The notes: a model not told the origin generated them from the letters alone. A stretch of DNA of 64,000 nucleotides from Actinomadura citrea (GCF_013409045.1 NZ_JACCBT010000001.1:744001-808000); one strand, 5' to 3'; numbered from the stretch's first letter, positions 7,692-17,138 are shown. A program made the numbers and translations.

Positions 7692-9620
7692 TTGCCACAC
7701 TCCCGCAGACGTGCCATCGCCACCCGGATCGGGCGATCACTGGTCGCGCTCGCGACCGTCGCCGCCCTTCCCTCGGCCCTCGCTGCGCAGTCCGCCGCCG
7801 CCGACGGCCCCCGGCAGGCCCCGTACCTGAACCCGCGGCTGCCCGTGGCGGACCGGGTGAAGGACCTGCTCGGCCGCATGACCCCGCAAGAGAAGATCGG
7901 CCAGATGGCGCAGGCCGAGCGCGGCGCCATCGACGGCGACCGCGACCAGATCACGAAGCTGGCCCTCGGGTCGGTGCTGTCCGGCGGCGGATCGACGCCT
8001 GCCGACAACACCCCCGCGGGCTGGGCGGACATGGTCGACGCCTACCAGTCCAAGGCGCTGGCGACCCGCCTGAAGATCCCGCTCCTGTACGGCGTCGACT
8101 CGGTGCACGGCCACAACAACCTCGTCGGCGCCACCGTCTTCCCGCACAACATCGCGATGGGCGCGACCCGCGACCCCGGCCTCGTCCGCCGGGAGGAGCA
8201 GATCACGGCCATCGAGACGAAGGCGACCGGACCCCAGTGGGTGTTCGCCCCCTGCGTCTGCGTCACCCGTGACCTGCGGTGGGGACGCGCATACGAGAGC
8301 TTCGGCGAGGACCCGCGCCTGGTCGTTCAGATGGAGACCGGTCTGGAGGGCTTCGAGGGACGGCGCAGGAGCGACCTCGCCACGAACCGCCACGTCCTGG
8401 CGACGGCCAAGCACTTCGCCGGTGACGGCGACACGGTGTTCGGCTCGTCCACCAGCGGCACGTACACCATCGACCAGGGCGTCACCGTCACCGACCGCGA
8501 GCACTTCGCGGCGGTCGACCTGGCCCCCTACGTCGTGGCGGTCAAGAAGTACGGCGTCGGCAGCATCATGCCGTCGTTCTCCAGCGTGGACTGGAAGGAG
8601 GACGGCGTCGGCAACCCGGTCAAGATGAGCGCGCACAAGGAGCTGCTGACCGACGTCCTCAAGAAGAAGATCGGGTTCGACGGCTTCCTCATCAGCGACT
8701 GGGAGGCGATCCACCAGATCCCGGGCGACTACGCCACGCAGGTCCGCACGTCGGTGAACGCCGGCATGGACATGTTCATGGAGCCCTACAGCACGCCGCA
8801 GTTCGTCCAGACGCTGCTGGCGGAGGTGCAGGCGGGCCGCGTGCCGATGTCGCGGATCGACGACGCGGTCGCCCGCATCCTGAAGGCCAAGTTCGAGCTC
8901 GGCCTGTTCGAGCACCCCTACACCGACCGCGGCAACGCCGGGACGATCGGGTCGCCCGAGCATCGCGCGGTCGCCCGCGAGGCCGTCGCCAAGTCGCAGG
9001 TCCTGCTGAAGAACTCCGGGAACGCGCTGCCGCTGCGCAGGAACCAGCGCATCTACGTGGCCGGCGCCAACGCCGACGACATCGGCAACCAGGCCGGCGG
9101 CTGGACGGTCACCTGGCAGGGCTCGTCCGGCGACATCATCCCGGGCACGACGATCCTGGACGGCATCAGGCAGAACTCCTCCCAGGTCACCTACAGCCAG
9201 GACGCCTCGGCGCCGACGGCCGGCAACGACGTCGGCATCGTGGTCGTCGGCGAGAAGCCGTACGCCGAGGGCGTCGGCGACGTCGGCAACGGCCACACGC
9301 TGAACCTGTCCGACGCCGACGAGGCCGCCGTCGACAAGGTCTGCTCGGCCATCAGGACCTGCGTCGTCCTGGACGTCGCGGGACGCCCGCAGATCGTCAC
9401 CGACCAGCTGGCGAAGACGGACGCGTTCGTCATGTCCTGGCTGCCCGGCAGCGAGGGCGCCGGTGTCGCGGACGTCCTGTTCGGCAGGCGCGCCTTCACC
9501 GGCAGGCTCCCGGTGACCTGGCCGCGCGCCGAGGCGCAGGAGCCGATCAACGTCGGCGACCGGGACTACCGGCCGCTGTTCCCCTACGGCTACGGCCTGA
9601 AGACCCGCGTCCACCACTGA
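7692..9620 (+). CDS. Secreted GH3-family beta-glucosidase-like hydrolase
   Basis: The TTG start is chosen because AGGAGG lies 6 nt upstream and because it begins a normal signal peptide (RRRAIATRIGRSLVALA...AAQSAAADG); an upstream in-frame ATG would add an Arg-rich extension. 642 residues. GH3 landmarks are KIPLLYGVDSVHGHNN, AKHFAGDGDT, and LISDWEAI, whose Asp (about residue 335) is the expected nucleophile. The second GH3 domain follows (SQVLLKNSGNALPL; SWLPGSEGAGVADVLFG). It should release glucose or related sugars outside the cell. A triple 17-bp repeat spans its stop codon. Confidence 0.92.
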   Translation: MPHSRRRAIATRIGRSLVALATVAALPSALAAQSAAADGPRQAPYLNPRLPVADRVKDLLGRMTPQEKIGQMAQAERGAIDGDRDQITKLALGSVLSGGGSTPADNTPAGWADMVDAYQSKALATRLKIPLLYGVDSVHGHNNLVGATVFPHNIAMGATRDPGLVRREEQITAIETKATGPQWVFAPCVCVTRDLRWGRAYESFGEDPRLVVQMETGLEGFEGRRRSDLATNRHVLATAKHFAGDGDTVFGSSTSGTYTIDQGVTVTDREHFAAVDLAPYVVAVKKYGVGSIMPSFSSVDWKEDGVGNPVKMSAHKELLTDVLKKKIGFDGFLISDWEAIHQIPGDYATQVRTSVNAGMDMFMEPYSTPQFVQTLLAEVQAGRVPMSRIDDAVARILKAKFELGLFEHPYTDRGNAGTIGSPEHRAVAREAVAKSQVLLKNSGNALPLRRNQRIYVAGANADDIGNQAGGWTVTWQGSSGDIIPGTTILDGIRQNSSQVTYSQDASAPTAGNDVGIVVVGEKPYAEGVGDVGNGHTLNLSDADEAAVDKVCSAIRTCVVLDVAGRPQIVTDQLAKTDAFVMSWLPGSEGAGVADVLFGRRAFTGRLPVTWPRAEAQEPINVGDRDYRPLFPYGYGLKTRVHH

Positions 9621-9654
9621 CCCGCGTCCACCACTGACCCGCGTCCACCACTGA
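9604..9654 (+). repeat. Three 17-bp tandem repeats across the GH3 stop codon
   Basis: CCCGCGTCCACCACTGA is present three times without spacing (9604-9620, 9621-9637, 9638-9654), followed by a partial fourth unit. The first unit encodes the last residues and the TGA stop. Confidence 0.9.
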
Positions 9655-9686
9655 CCCGCTTCCAGCACCGACCGGCGTCCGGCGCC

Positions 9687-9728
9687 GGGGGCCGGTCGCC
9701 CGCCCCACCCCCAGGGCGGCCGGCCCCC
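9687..9728 (+). terminator. GC-rich hairpin after the GH3 gene
   Basis: GGGGGCCGG-type arm at 9687 pairs with CCGGCCCCC at 9720-9728; CGCCC/GGGCG extends the stem. It lies between the GH3 and patatin genes. Confidence 0.6.
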
Positions 9729-9841
9729 TCGGCGGATGCCCCGCAGGTCATGGGGTCGCCCGTTCCGGGTCCGGTTTATCCCTCTTCCCCTGGGTGAAGC
9801 TGCATCCAGCGCCCGACGGGCGGAGCGCGAAGGGAGACCGG

Positions 9842-10678
9842 GTGGAACGGGAGCCGCGGACGGCGTTCGTCCTCGGGGGCGGAGGCGTGCTCGGCGCGCA
9901 CGAGGTCGGCATGCTCCGGGCGCTGCGGGAGACCGGCGTCCGTCCCGACCTCGTCGTCGGGACCTCGATCGGCGCGCTCAACGGCGTGTTCGTCGCGGCC
10001 GGGCCGGACGCGGCCGTCGAGCGGCTCACCAGCCTGTGGTCGGACGAGTCCGTCCGCGACGTGTTCGGCTCGCCCGTCCTCGCCCGGCTGTGGAGGCTCG
10101 CCCGGTCCGGCACGCACCTGCACTCGGGCGAGCCGCTGCGCCGCATGCTGGACGAGCTGCTCCCCGTCCCGTCGTTCGAGGACCTGGAGGTCCCGTTCCA
10201 GTGCGTCGCCGCCGGCATCGAGACGGCGATGGCGCACTGGTTCACCGAGGGCCCGCTGATCCCGGCGGTGCTCGCCTCGTCGGCCGCGCCGGGGCTGCTG
10301 CCGCCGGTCCGGGTGGGGGAGCGGCACTTCTACGACGGCGGCCTCGTGCACAGCATCCCGGTCAGCCGGGCCGTGATGCTCGGCGCCACCGACATCTACG
10401 TCCTGCACGTCGGCCGGATCGAGCGCGCCCTCGCCCCCCCGCGCCGGCCCTGGGAGGTCGGCCTCGTCGCCTTCGAGATCGCGCGCCGGCACCGCTTCTT
10501 CGAGGAGATGGCGAACCTCCCGGAGGGCCTGAACGTCCACGTCCTGCCCGCCGGGGCCAGGACGCAGAAGGCAGGAGTCGACCTCACCCAGGTCCGCTAC
10601 AGGAACGCGTCCGGAATCCAGGGTCACATCGAGCGCGCCTATCAGGCATCTTTGAAATACCTCAAAGAGCGAGCGTGA
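9842..10678 (+). CDS. Patatin-like phospholipase
   Basis: The GTG start has AGGGAG upstream and places the oxyanion motif near the N-terminus, as usual; 278 residues. Oxyanion loop LGGGGVLGAHEVG, nucleophile elbow GTSIG (Ser about residue 42) and catalytic Asp in YDGGLVHSIP (about residue 164) are all present. It should be a cytoplasmic or membrane-associated serine acyl hydrolase of phospholipids. It is followed after 1 nt by an acyltransferase gene, so the pair may remodel membrane lipids. Confidence 0.9.
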   Translation: MEREPRTAFVLGGGGVLGAHEVGMLRALRETGVRPDLVVGTSIGALNGVFVAAGPDAAVERLTSLWSDESVRDVFGSPVLARLWRLARSGTHLHSGEPLRRMLDELLPVPSFEDLEVPFQCVAAGIETAMAHWFTEGPLIPAVLASSAAPGLLPPVRVGERHFYDGGLVHSIPVSRAVMLGATDIYVLHVGRIERALAPPRRPWEVGLVAFEIARRHRFFEEMANLPEGLNVHVLPAGARTQKAGVDLTQVRYRNASGIQGHIERAYQASLKYLKERA

Positions 10679-10679
10679 G

Positions 10680-11645
10680 ATGCTGCCACCCCGTTTCGTG
10701 CGCCGCCTGGTGTGCACGCCACTGCTGTTCGTCCTGACCCTTCTGGTCGTGGTGCTCTTCCCGGTCGGCTACGTGGTGACGTCCCTGGCCGGACGCGAGC
10801 GAAAGCGGGCCCTGCGCCTGCTCTGGTTCACCCTCACGTGGGGGACGCGGGAGACGGCGGCCGTCCTGGAATGCCTCTGGCTGTGGCTCCGGCGCCGCAC
10901 CCACGACGACCGGCACTACGACATCATCCGCCGCTACGTCGGCGCCCTCTACGCGTCCGCGGAGCGCCGGCTCGGCCTGCGCGTCGAGGTGGACGGCACC
11001 TGGGACGGCTCCGGCGGCGACCGTCCCCTGATCGTGCTCAGCCGGCACGCCGGGCCGGGCGACGCGCTGCTGATCGTCCACCACCTGCTGACCGAGTACC
11101 GGCGCCGCCCCCGGGTGGTCATGAAGGCGCTGCTCCAGCTCGACCCCTGCATCGACATCGCCGCCAACCGGGTGCCGAACGTGTTCGTCACCCCGGGCGG
11201 CGCCGCCGGCGCCGTCGGCCGGCTCGCCGAGGGACTCGGCCCCGGCGAGGCGCTGCTGATCTTCCCCGAGGGCGGCAACTTCTCCCCGGAGCGCCGCCGC
11301 CGCGCGATCCGCCGGCTGGCCCGGATGCGCCGCGCGGACGAGGCGACCCGCGCCGCCGCCATGCGCAACGTGATGCCCCCGCGCCCCGGCGGCGTGCTGG
11401 CCGTGCTCGACTCCGCCCCGTCCGCCGACGTGGTGTTCGTCGCGCACTGCGGGCTGGACCACATGGCCACGGCCGGGGACATCTGGCGGCGCGTCCCGCT
11501 GACCGGGCCCGTCCGCGCCCGCTGGTGGCGCGTGCCCGCCGAGGACATTCCCGGCGACCGCGACGCCCGCGTCAGCTGGCTCTACGAGAACTGGGAGCGC
11601 GCGGACGCGTGGATCAGCACGCAGCGGGTGCCCGCGCCGAAGTGA
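10680..11645 (+). CDS. PlsC-type lysophospholipid acyltransferase
   Basis: ATG begins 1 nt after the patatin stop, indicating translational coupling. 321 residues. Residues 10-36 form a hydrophobic N-terminal membrane segment. SRHAGPGD at about residue 119 is the HX4D catalytic motif (H-A-G-P-G-D), and FPEGGNFSP near residue 195 is the substrate-binding block. It would transfer an acyl group to a lysolipid, complementing the upstream hydrolase. Confidence 0.85.
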   Translation: MLPPRFVRRLVCTPLLFVLTLLVVVLFPVGYVVTSLAGRERKRALRLLWFTLTWGTRETAAVLECLWLWLRRRTHDDRHYDIIRRYVGALYASAERRLGLRVEVDGTWDGSGGDRPLIVLSRHAGPGDALLIVHHLLTEYRRRPRVVMKALLQLDPCIDIAANRVPNVFVTPGGAAGAVGRLAEGLGPGEALLIFPEGGNFSPERRRRAIRRLARMRRADEATRAAAMRNVMPPRPGGVLAVLDSAPSADVVFVAHCGLDHMATAGDIWRRVPLTGPVRARWWRVPAEDIPGDRDARVSWLYENWERADAWISTQRVPAPK

Positions 11646-11657
11646 CATCATGGACGC

Positions 11658-12062
11658 ATGGGCGATGAGGGGTCCGTGCGGGTCGATCTGTGGATCTGGT
11701 CCGTGCGGCTGCTGAAGACCCGCTCGATGGCGACGACCGCGTGCCGGGCGGGCCACGTCCGCGTGAACGACGAGCGCGCCAAGCCGTCCACCGCGGTCAA
11801 GCCGGGGGACGTCGTCCGGCTCCGCCATGACGGGCGGGAGCGGATCGTCGTGGTGCAGAAGATCGTCCGCAAGCGGGTCTCCGCGCCCGCCGCCCAGGAG
11901 TGCCTGATCGACAAGAGCCCGCCCCCGCCGCCGCGCGAGGCGCTCATCCCGATCGGCCGCCGCGAGCGCGGCGCGGGCCGTCCCACCAAGCGCGACCGCC
12001 GCGAGCTCGAACGCGTCCTGGACCGCTACCGCGTCCTGAACGACCCGCCGAAGGACGACTAG
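11658..12062 (+). CDS. S4-domain RNA-binding protein, Hsp15-like
   Basis: 134 residues, 12 bp after the acyltransferase. The N-terminal S4 domain reads VRVDLWIWSVRLLKTRSMATTACRAGHVRVN, as in the HslR/Hsp15 family, which binds stalled 50S subunits in proteobacteria. The C-terminus is basic (GRPTKRDRRELERVLDRY). It overlaps the 3' end of the convergent MFS gene by 4 bp. Confidence 0.88.
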   Translation: MGDEGSVRVDLWIWSVRLLKTRSMATTACRAGHVRVNDERAKPSTAVKPGDVVRLRHDGRERIVVVQKIVRKRVSAPAAQECLIDKSPPPPPREALIPIGRRERGAGRPTKRDRRELERVLDRYRVLNDPPKDD

Positions 12063-13441
12063 GAGCCCCTGGCGTAGCGGCGCTCGGACTCCAGCGCCGA
12101 CGCGACGTCCCGCGGGTAGGCGCGCCGCGCCCTGAGCAGCAGCAGGCCGTTGGCCAGCAGCGGGATCAGCGCCAGCAGGAACACCCGGTCCAGGCCGACG
12201 CCCGCCGCCCGGCCCGCCCCGAGCACCCCCGACAGCCAGCCGAACAGCACCGGCGCCACCGCCTCCCCGGACATGCGCACGATCGTCCGGATGGCCTCCG
12301 CGCGCCCCCACAGCCGGAAGTGGACGACGTCCAGCCGCACCGCGTCCAGCGGCGGGTTCGCCGCGGCCAGCGCGGCGGCGCCGAGCGTGAGCAGGGGCAG
12401 CGCGATCAGCGCCCGGTCGGTGAGCAGCGCGGGCAGGAACAGCAGCGCCGACGCGGCGAACGCCGCGGCCGGCACGCCGACCCGCGCGGTCACCTTCCCG
12501 CCGCGCAGGAGCCGGTCGGCCAGCCGCCCGCCGATCAGCACCCCGGCGAGCGCGGCCGCCCCGACGACCGGCACGAACGCCGACAGCCCGCCCCGCCCGA
12601 CCGCGTACCGCTCCAGAACGAAGACCATCGCGAACGTGCGCAGCCCGGCGAAGAAGAAGTAGCCCATCGCGGACGCCAGGATGATGATCACGTTCGTGCG
12701 GATGGCGAGCACGTACCGGGCGGCCTGCGGCAGCGTCATCCGCTCGGGGTCCTCGGTGAGGACGTTGCGCGGGTCCGGCCGCACGCCCGCCTCGCCCACC
12801 TGCCGCTGCGCGAGCTCCTCCCCGCCCCGTCCGCCGGAGGTCGCCCGCGCGCCGCGCGCCGGCTCGGGCAGCATCCTCCACAACAGCACGGCCAGCACGA
12901 ACCCCAGCAGCGCGACGAACCAGAACGAGACCCGCCAGCTCGCGAAGGCGGCGATGTTGCCGCCCGCCACCAGCCCGAACCCGACCCCGACCAGCTCCCC
13001 GGCGAGGATGCGCCCGTACGTCGCGGCCCGCTCCTCGGGCGGGAACAGGTCCCCGATCAGGGACGCCACCGTGGGTCCCGCCGTCGCCGTCACCGCGCCC
13101 AGCGCCACCCGGGAGGCCAGCAGCCATTCGTAGGACTCCGCCAGCCCCCCGACGACCATCGCGACGCTCCACAGCACCACGCTGCCCGCGAGCAGCGGCA
13201 CCCGCCGCACCCGGTCGGTGAGCTGCCCCACCGGCACCGTCGCGACCGCGCCGACCGCCGCCGGCGCGGCCGTCAGCACCCCGACCTGCGTGTTGCCGAT
13301 GTGCAGGGAGCTGCGCAGCTCGTGGACGATCGCGCCGATGACCCCGGTGTCCGCCGCGTTCAGCGCGAGGACGCAGCCCATCAGCACCACGACGCGCGCC
13401 TGGCGCCTCCCACCCAGCCGGTCCGCCGGTGCGGCGCCCAC
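12059..13441 (-). CDS. MFS transporter
   Basis: 460 residues, GTG start, with about 12 hydrophobic segments split by a charged central loop (residues about 195-240). Motif A-like GQLTDRVRRVP follows TM2 and a second copy, GGRLADRLLRGGK, is in the C-half. It is probably a drug or metabolite exporter; the substrate is unknown. It lies 27 bp downstream of the small DUF7144-like membrane protein gene and may be cotranscribed with it. Confidence 0.85.
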   Translation of the reverse strand: MGAAPADRLGGRRQARVVVLMGCVLALNAADTGVIGAIVHELRSSLHIGNTQVGVLTAAPAAVGAVATVPVGQLTDRVRRVPLLAGSVVLWSVAMVVGGLAESYEWLLASRVALGAVTATAGPTVASLIGDLFPPEERAATYGRILAGELVGVGFGLVAGGNIAAFASWRVSFWFVALLGFVLAVLLWRMLPEPARGARATSGGRGGEELAQRQVGEAGVRPDPRNVLTEDPERMTLPQAARYVLAIRTNVIIILASAMGYFFFAGLRTFAMVFVLERYAVGRGGLSAFVPVVGAAALAGVLIGGRLADRLLRGGKVTARVGVPAAAFAASALLFLPALLTDRALIALPLLTLGAAALAAANPPLDAVRLDVVHFRLWGRAEAIRTIVRMSGEAVAPVLFGWLSGVLGAGRAAGVGLDRVFLLALIPLLANGLLLLRARRAYPRDVASALESERRYARGS

Positions 13442-13468
13442 CCGCTGTCCGCGTCCCGCGCCCGGGCG

Positions 13469-13897
13469 TCAGTCTCCGCGTGCGCCCGGGGGCGGGGCGA
13501 TGAGCGCGTACATCAGCAGGATGCACAGCGCGATGGTGAGCACCGACCAGAGGGGGAACGCGGCCAGGAACGCGAGGTGCCCGATGGCGGCGAGGAACGC
13601 GAACAACACGCCGACCACCCGCGCCCACATCTTCCCGGTGAGGATTCCGACACCGACGACGATCTGCAGGGCGCCGAGGACGAGCCAGTACCAGCCCCAG
13701 GCGGTGAAGTCGAAGACCAGGATCTGGTTGGAGTTCGCGACGTAGTAGCTGTCCTTGAACAGGGCCACCACCCCGTCGATGACGTTGAAAGCACCCACCA
13801 CGATGGAGAGCACCCCCGCGAAGGTGAGCCATCCGGAGATTCGGTAGCCCTGGCTTGTCGAGGCCGATCGGCCCCCGTAGGACATCCTCGTCGTCAT
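13469..13897 (-). CDS. DUF7144-family four-helix membrane protein
   Basis: 142 residues, ATG with GGGAGG just upstream. Four membrane helices are visible (WLTFAGVLSIVVGAFNVIDG; WYWLVLGALQIVVGVGIL; VVGVLFAFLAAIGHLAFL; SVLTIALCILLMYALIA). SYYV and W-rich turns are typical of this actinobacterial family of unknown function. Confidence 0.8.
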   Translation of the reverse strand: MTTRMSYGGRSASTSQGYRISGWLTFAGVLSIVVGAFNVIDGVVALFKDSYYVANSNQILVFDFTAWGWYWLVLGALQIVVGVGILTGKMWARVVGVLFAFLAAIGHLAFLAAFPLWSVLTIALCILLMYALIAPPPGARGD

Positions 13898-14046
13898 GAG
13901 ACCTCCCGATCGAACTGCATGTTCATGTCGAGAAGTCCCCTTTGATGCGTATTGGGCAAACCATGCCGCCTATGCATTTGACGTCCCGTTGAGGCAAATG
14001 TGGCAGCGCTGTGCCCGTGGCCGTCCGCCCTGCCGCGCCCACCCGC

Positions 14047-15141
14047 CTACGCGGGCTCCGCCAGTTCGGTGATGACGCGCTCGATCTCCTTGAGCGCGTA
14101 GGCGGCGATGGCCCGCTGGCCGGTCTCGGCGTCCTCGCGGGTCTCCTCCAGGTCGCCCAGCACGATGATGTTCTCGTCGTTCAGCGTCGTCGCGGGCGCG
14201 GTGTAGTTGAAGCTGCCGGCGATCACCAGCCGCTCGTCCACGACCATCAGCTTGTGGTGCACCTTCCGTACCCCGGTGCCCCGCCTGTTCGCGAACAGCT
14301 CCACCCCGGCGGCCTTCAGCGGCTCGGTCGCGGCCCAGGCCTGGACGCCCTGCCCGTGGTCCAGCACGCCGCGGATCCGCATCGACGGCGCGAGCCGGAT
14401 CATGGTGTCGTCGATGCCGGACGAGCGGGCGAAGGTGAACATCGCGAAGTCCACGCTCGCCGACGCCTTCAGCATCTGCTTCATGATCTCCATCTCGGGC
14501 CCGTGCCGGGGCGCGAACAGCGGCTTCACCCGGACCCGGCCCAGCCGGAACTCCGCGGGACGCGCCTCGACCCGCTCGTGCAGCGCCCCGAACGTCCCCG
14601 ACCGCATCCGCAGGAACTCCTCCAGGTAGAGGGACGCGGCCCGCTGGCCCCGCAGCACCACCACGTGGTTGAGGTTGTTGCCCGCCTTCTGCGTCCCCGA
14701 CGGGTTCTTGCCGGTGTCGGTGAGCGTGAAGTTCGCCGACCCGGTCAGCACCGCCGCCGTCGACTCGCCGTCGTCCCGCACGACGAACTTCTGGTGGAAG
14801 ATCGCCGGGTTCAGGTCGGTGATGAGATCCACCCCCGCGCGCAGCAGCGCCGCGTAGATGAGCCGGTTCTCCTCGTTGGACCCGGCCGCCGCCCACGGGT
14901 CCGCGGCGGGCCGCTCCTCCCGCAGGTAGTCCCCCTCCAGGATGATCTGCACCCGCACCCCGGCCGCCCGCGCGGCGAGGATCGCGTCCGTGACCGCCCG
15001 GGAGTCCAGCTCCTGGACCGCGATCCTCAGCGTGTGCCGCGCGCCGCCGATGAACTCCCGGATCACCGCGTCCAGATCGTCGGGCCCGCCCAGCGCCGTC
15101 GGACCCGCGTGCAACTCGATTCCGCCCACCCGTACCGGCAT
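14047..15141 (-). CDS. Phospholipase D-family protein with two HKD motifs
   Basis: 364 residues from ATG 15141. Two PLD repeats carry HQKFVVRDD (about residue 114) and HHKLMVVDE (about residue 294), the HxKx4D catalytic motifs, with GSANFT and GSFNYT following each as usual. No signal peptide is visible, so it could be intracellular or leaderless. Substrate could be a phospholipid or nucleic acid. It is divergent from an ArsR-type regulator with a large palindrome between them. Confidence 0.87.
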   Translation of the reverse strand: MPVRVGGIELHAGPTALGGPDDLDAVIREFIGGARHTLRIAVQELDSRAVTDAILAARAAGVRVQIILEGDYLREERPAADPWAAAGSNEENRLIYAALLRAGVDLITDLNPAIFHQKFVVRDDGESTAAVLTGSANFTLTDTGKNPSGTQKAGNNLNHVVVLRGQRAASLYLEEFLRMRSGTFGALHERVEARPAEFRLGRVRVKPLFAPRHGPEMEIMKQMLKASASVDFAMFTFARSSGIDDTMIRLAPSMRIRGVLDHGQGVQAWAATEPLKAAGVELFANRRGTGVRKVHHKLMVVDERLVIAGSFNYTAPATTLNDENIIVLGDLEETREDAETGQRAIAAYALKEIERVITELAEPA

Positions 15142-15237
15142 GACGCCCCCCAACCCGCGACCGCCCTTGCTGCCAGCATTCCCCGGCCGCCCGGCTTCGA
15201 CCAGCCTGGACATGGCCACCATCGGCTGGCGCACTAT

Positions 15238-15265
15238 ACAAGAGCTATTGCGCAATAGTTCTTGT
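15238..15265. promoter_or_regulatory. 28-bp near-perfect palindrome, likely ArsR operator
   Basis: The left arm ACAAGAGCTATTGC pairs with right arm GCAATAGTTCTTGT, 13 of 14 positions matching and no spacer. It lies 18 bp before the regulator start and 97 bp before the divergent phospholipase D start, so it could control both. Confidence 0.8.
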
Positions 15266-15283
15266 GCATGTGAGGATGGCCGC

Positions 15284-15859
15284 ATGACCGACCCGAACGG
15301 CGCGCCCAAGGTGACCGACTCCCGAGTGCTGGCTGCGATGTCGCACCCGCTCCGCCGGCGCCTCCTGGACGTCCTCAAGGTCTACGGCCCGTCCACCGCG
15401 AGCGCCCTCGCCGACCGGACCGACCAGGCCGTGGCCAACATCAGCCACCACCTGAAGGTGCTCGCCGCCGCGGGTCTGATCACGGAGGCGCCGGAACTCG
15501 CCAGAGACCGCCGCGAACGCTGGTGGCGGCTCGCGGCACCGGAGCTGCGCTGGGTCACCGGCGACTTCGACGACGACCCGTCCCGCCAGGCGGTGGCCGG
15601 CGCGGCCGTCTCGCTCGGCCTCGATCGGCAGATCGGCCTGGTCCGCGCCTGGCACGCCGTCCGGGAGCAGCGGGAGGAATGGAACGGGGCGGCCTTCTCC
15701 GTCGACAGGTGGCTGCACCTGACGCCCGCCGAACTCGGCGAGCTGGAGCAGGAGATCCTCGCGCTGCTCGAACGGTGGGAGCGGCGGGACGTCCCGGACG
15801 ACGGGCAGGCCCGCGAGCCCGTCTTCCTGTTCGCCCACGGCGTCCCGGCCGAACCGTGA
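15284..15859 (+). CDS. ArsR-family winged-helix regulator
   Basis: ATG after GAGGATGG; 191 residues. The winged-helix segment AMSHPLRRRLLDVLKVYGPSTASALADRTDQAVANISHHLKVLAAAGLI occupies residues about 16-65 (SHHLKVL is the recognition helix). No conserved Cys metal site is visible, so the ligand is probably not a soft metal. It is followed after 19 bp by an MFS exporter gene, the likely target. The palindrome upstream suggests autoregulation. Confidence 0.85.
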   Translation: MTDPNGAPKVTDSRVLAAMSHPLRRRLLDVLKVYGPSTASALADRTDQAVANISHHLKVLAAAGLITEAPELARDRRERWWRLAAPELRWVTGDFDDDPSRQAVAGAAVSLGLDRQIGLVRAWHAVREQREEWNGAAFSVDRWLHLTPAELGELEQEILALLERWERRDVPDDGQAREPVFLFAHGVPAEP

Positions 15860-15878
15860 CCACCGCCCCGGCCGGACC

Positions 15879-17129
15879 GTGACCGTCACCGCCCCGGCGC
15901 GCGGCGGCCTGCGCCGGCACCGCGACTTCCGCCTGCTCTGGATCGGCCAGGCCACGGGCAGGCTGGGGAGCAGCGTCACCAGCGTGGCCCTCCCGCTGGT
16001 CGCGGTCTCCACCCTCGACGCGAGCACCCTCCAAGTGGCGTTGCTCTCGGCCGCGGCCTGGGCGCCCTGGCTGCTCGTCGGCCTCCCGGCGGGCGCCTGG
16101 GTGGACCGCCTGCCGCGCCGGCCGGTGATGCTCGCCTGTGACCTGCTGGCCCTGCTGCTCTTCCTCAGCGTCCCGGCCGCCGCCTGGCTCGACCGGCTGA
16201 CCCTCGCCCACCTGGCGGCCGTCGCGCTGGGCGCCGGCGGCGCGAGCGTGTTCTTCCAGACCGCCTACCAGGTGTACCTGCCGTCCCTGCTGGACCGCGA
16301 CGAACTGGCCGAAGGCAACGCCAGAGTGCAGGCGACCGAGGCCGCCGCCCAGGTCGGCGGCCCCGGTCTGGCAGGTCTGGTCACCCAGCTCGCGGGCGCG
16401 GTGAACGCGCTCCTCCTCGACGCGGCCGGTTATCTCGTCTCGGCCGCGTGCCTGCTGGCGATCCGGACACGCGAGCCTCGCCCCGCGCGCGTCCGGCGCG
16501 GGACGCTGCGCCAGGAGATCGCCGAGGGCCTCCGCTTCGTGGCCCGCGACCCCTACCTGCGGGTGCTGACCCTGTTCTCGGCCGCCAGCAACATCTGCCT
16601 GTTCGGGTACCAGTCGATCCTGGTCGTGTTCCTCGTCCGCGAGGTCGGCGTCACCCCGGGCACGGTCGGCGCCCTCGCCGCCGCGACCAGCCTGGGCGCC
16701 GTGCTCGGCGCCGCCGCGGCGCCCGTCCCGTCCCGCCGCTTCGGCTCGGCCCGCACCCTGCTCGCCGCCGAGATCGGCGCCGCGCCGTTCGGCCTGCTGA
16801 TCCCCCTCGCCGCACCGGGAGCGGGGCTCCTTCCGGCCTTCGCCGGCGGGTTCGTCATCGCCGCTGGTGTCGCGGCGGGCAACGTCCTCAAGGGAACCTT
16901 CCGGCAGACCTACAGCCCCCGCCCGCTGCTCGGCCGGATCACCGTGAGCATGCAACTGGTCGGGTACGGCACCATCCCCCTGGGCGCCCTGGCGGGCGGC
17001 ACTCTGGGCACGGCGCTGGGCGTACGGCCCGCCATGTGGATCACCACGAGCGCGCTGGCCCTCACCGGCACGACCCTCCTGGCAGGCCCTTTCCGCCGCC
17101 ATCGGGACCTTCCGGCCCACCCCGGCTGA
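15879..17129 (+). CDS. MFS exporter (EntS-like)
   Basis: 416 residues, GTG start, probably cotranscribed with the ArsR gene. The sequence starts with RRHRDFRLLWIGQATGRLGSSVTSVALPL, typical of the enterobactin-exporter-like MFS group, and has VGLPAGAWVDRLPRRPVM as motif A. A regulator-plus-exporter operon suggests inducible efflux of a small molecule. Confidence 0.87.
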   Translation: MTVTAPARGGLRRHRDFRLLWIGQATGRLGSSVTSVALPLVAVSTLDASTLQVALLSAAAWAPWLLVGLPAGAWVDRLPRRPVMLACDLLALLLFLSVPAAAWLDRLTLAHLAAVALGAGGASVFFQTAYQVYLPSLLDRDELAEGNARVQATEAAAQVGGPGLAGLVTQLAGAVNALLLDAAGYLVSAACLLAIRTREPRPARVRRGTLRQEIAEGLRFVARDPYLRVLTLFSAASNICLFGYQSILVVFLVREVGVTPGTVGALAAATSLGAVLGAAAAPVPSRRFGSARTLLAAEIGAAPFGLLIPLAAPGAGLLPAFAGGFVIAAGVAAGNVLKGTFRQTYSPRPLLGRITVSMQLVGYGTIPLGALAGGTLGTALGVRPAMWITTSALALTGTTLLAGPFRRHRDLPAHPG

Positions 17130-17138
17130 GCGCGGACC

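Noticed and set aside
10662..13832. A 1056-residue minus-strand open frame across acyltransferase, S4 and MFS genes
   Set aside because: Arg/Gly-rich shadow of well-supported genes in other frames; no domain or ribosome-binding site.
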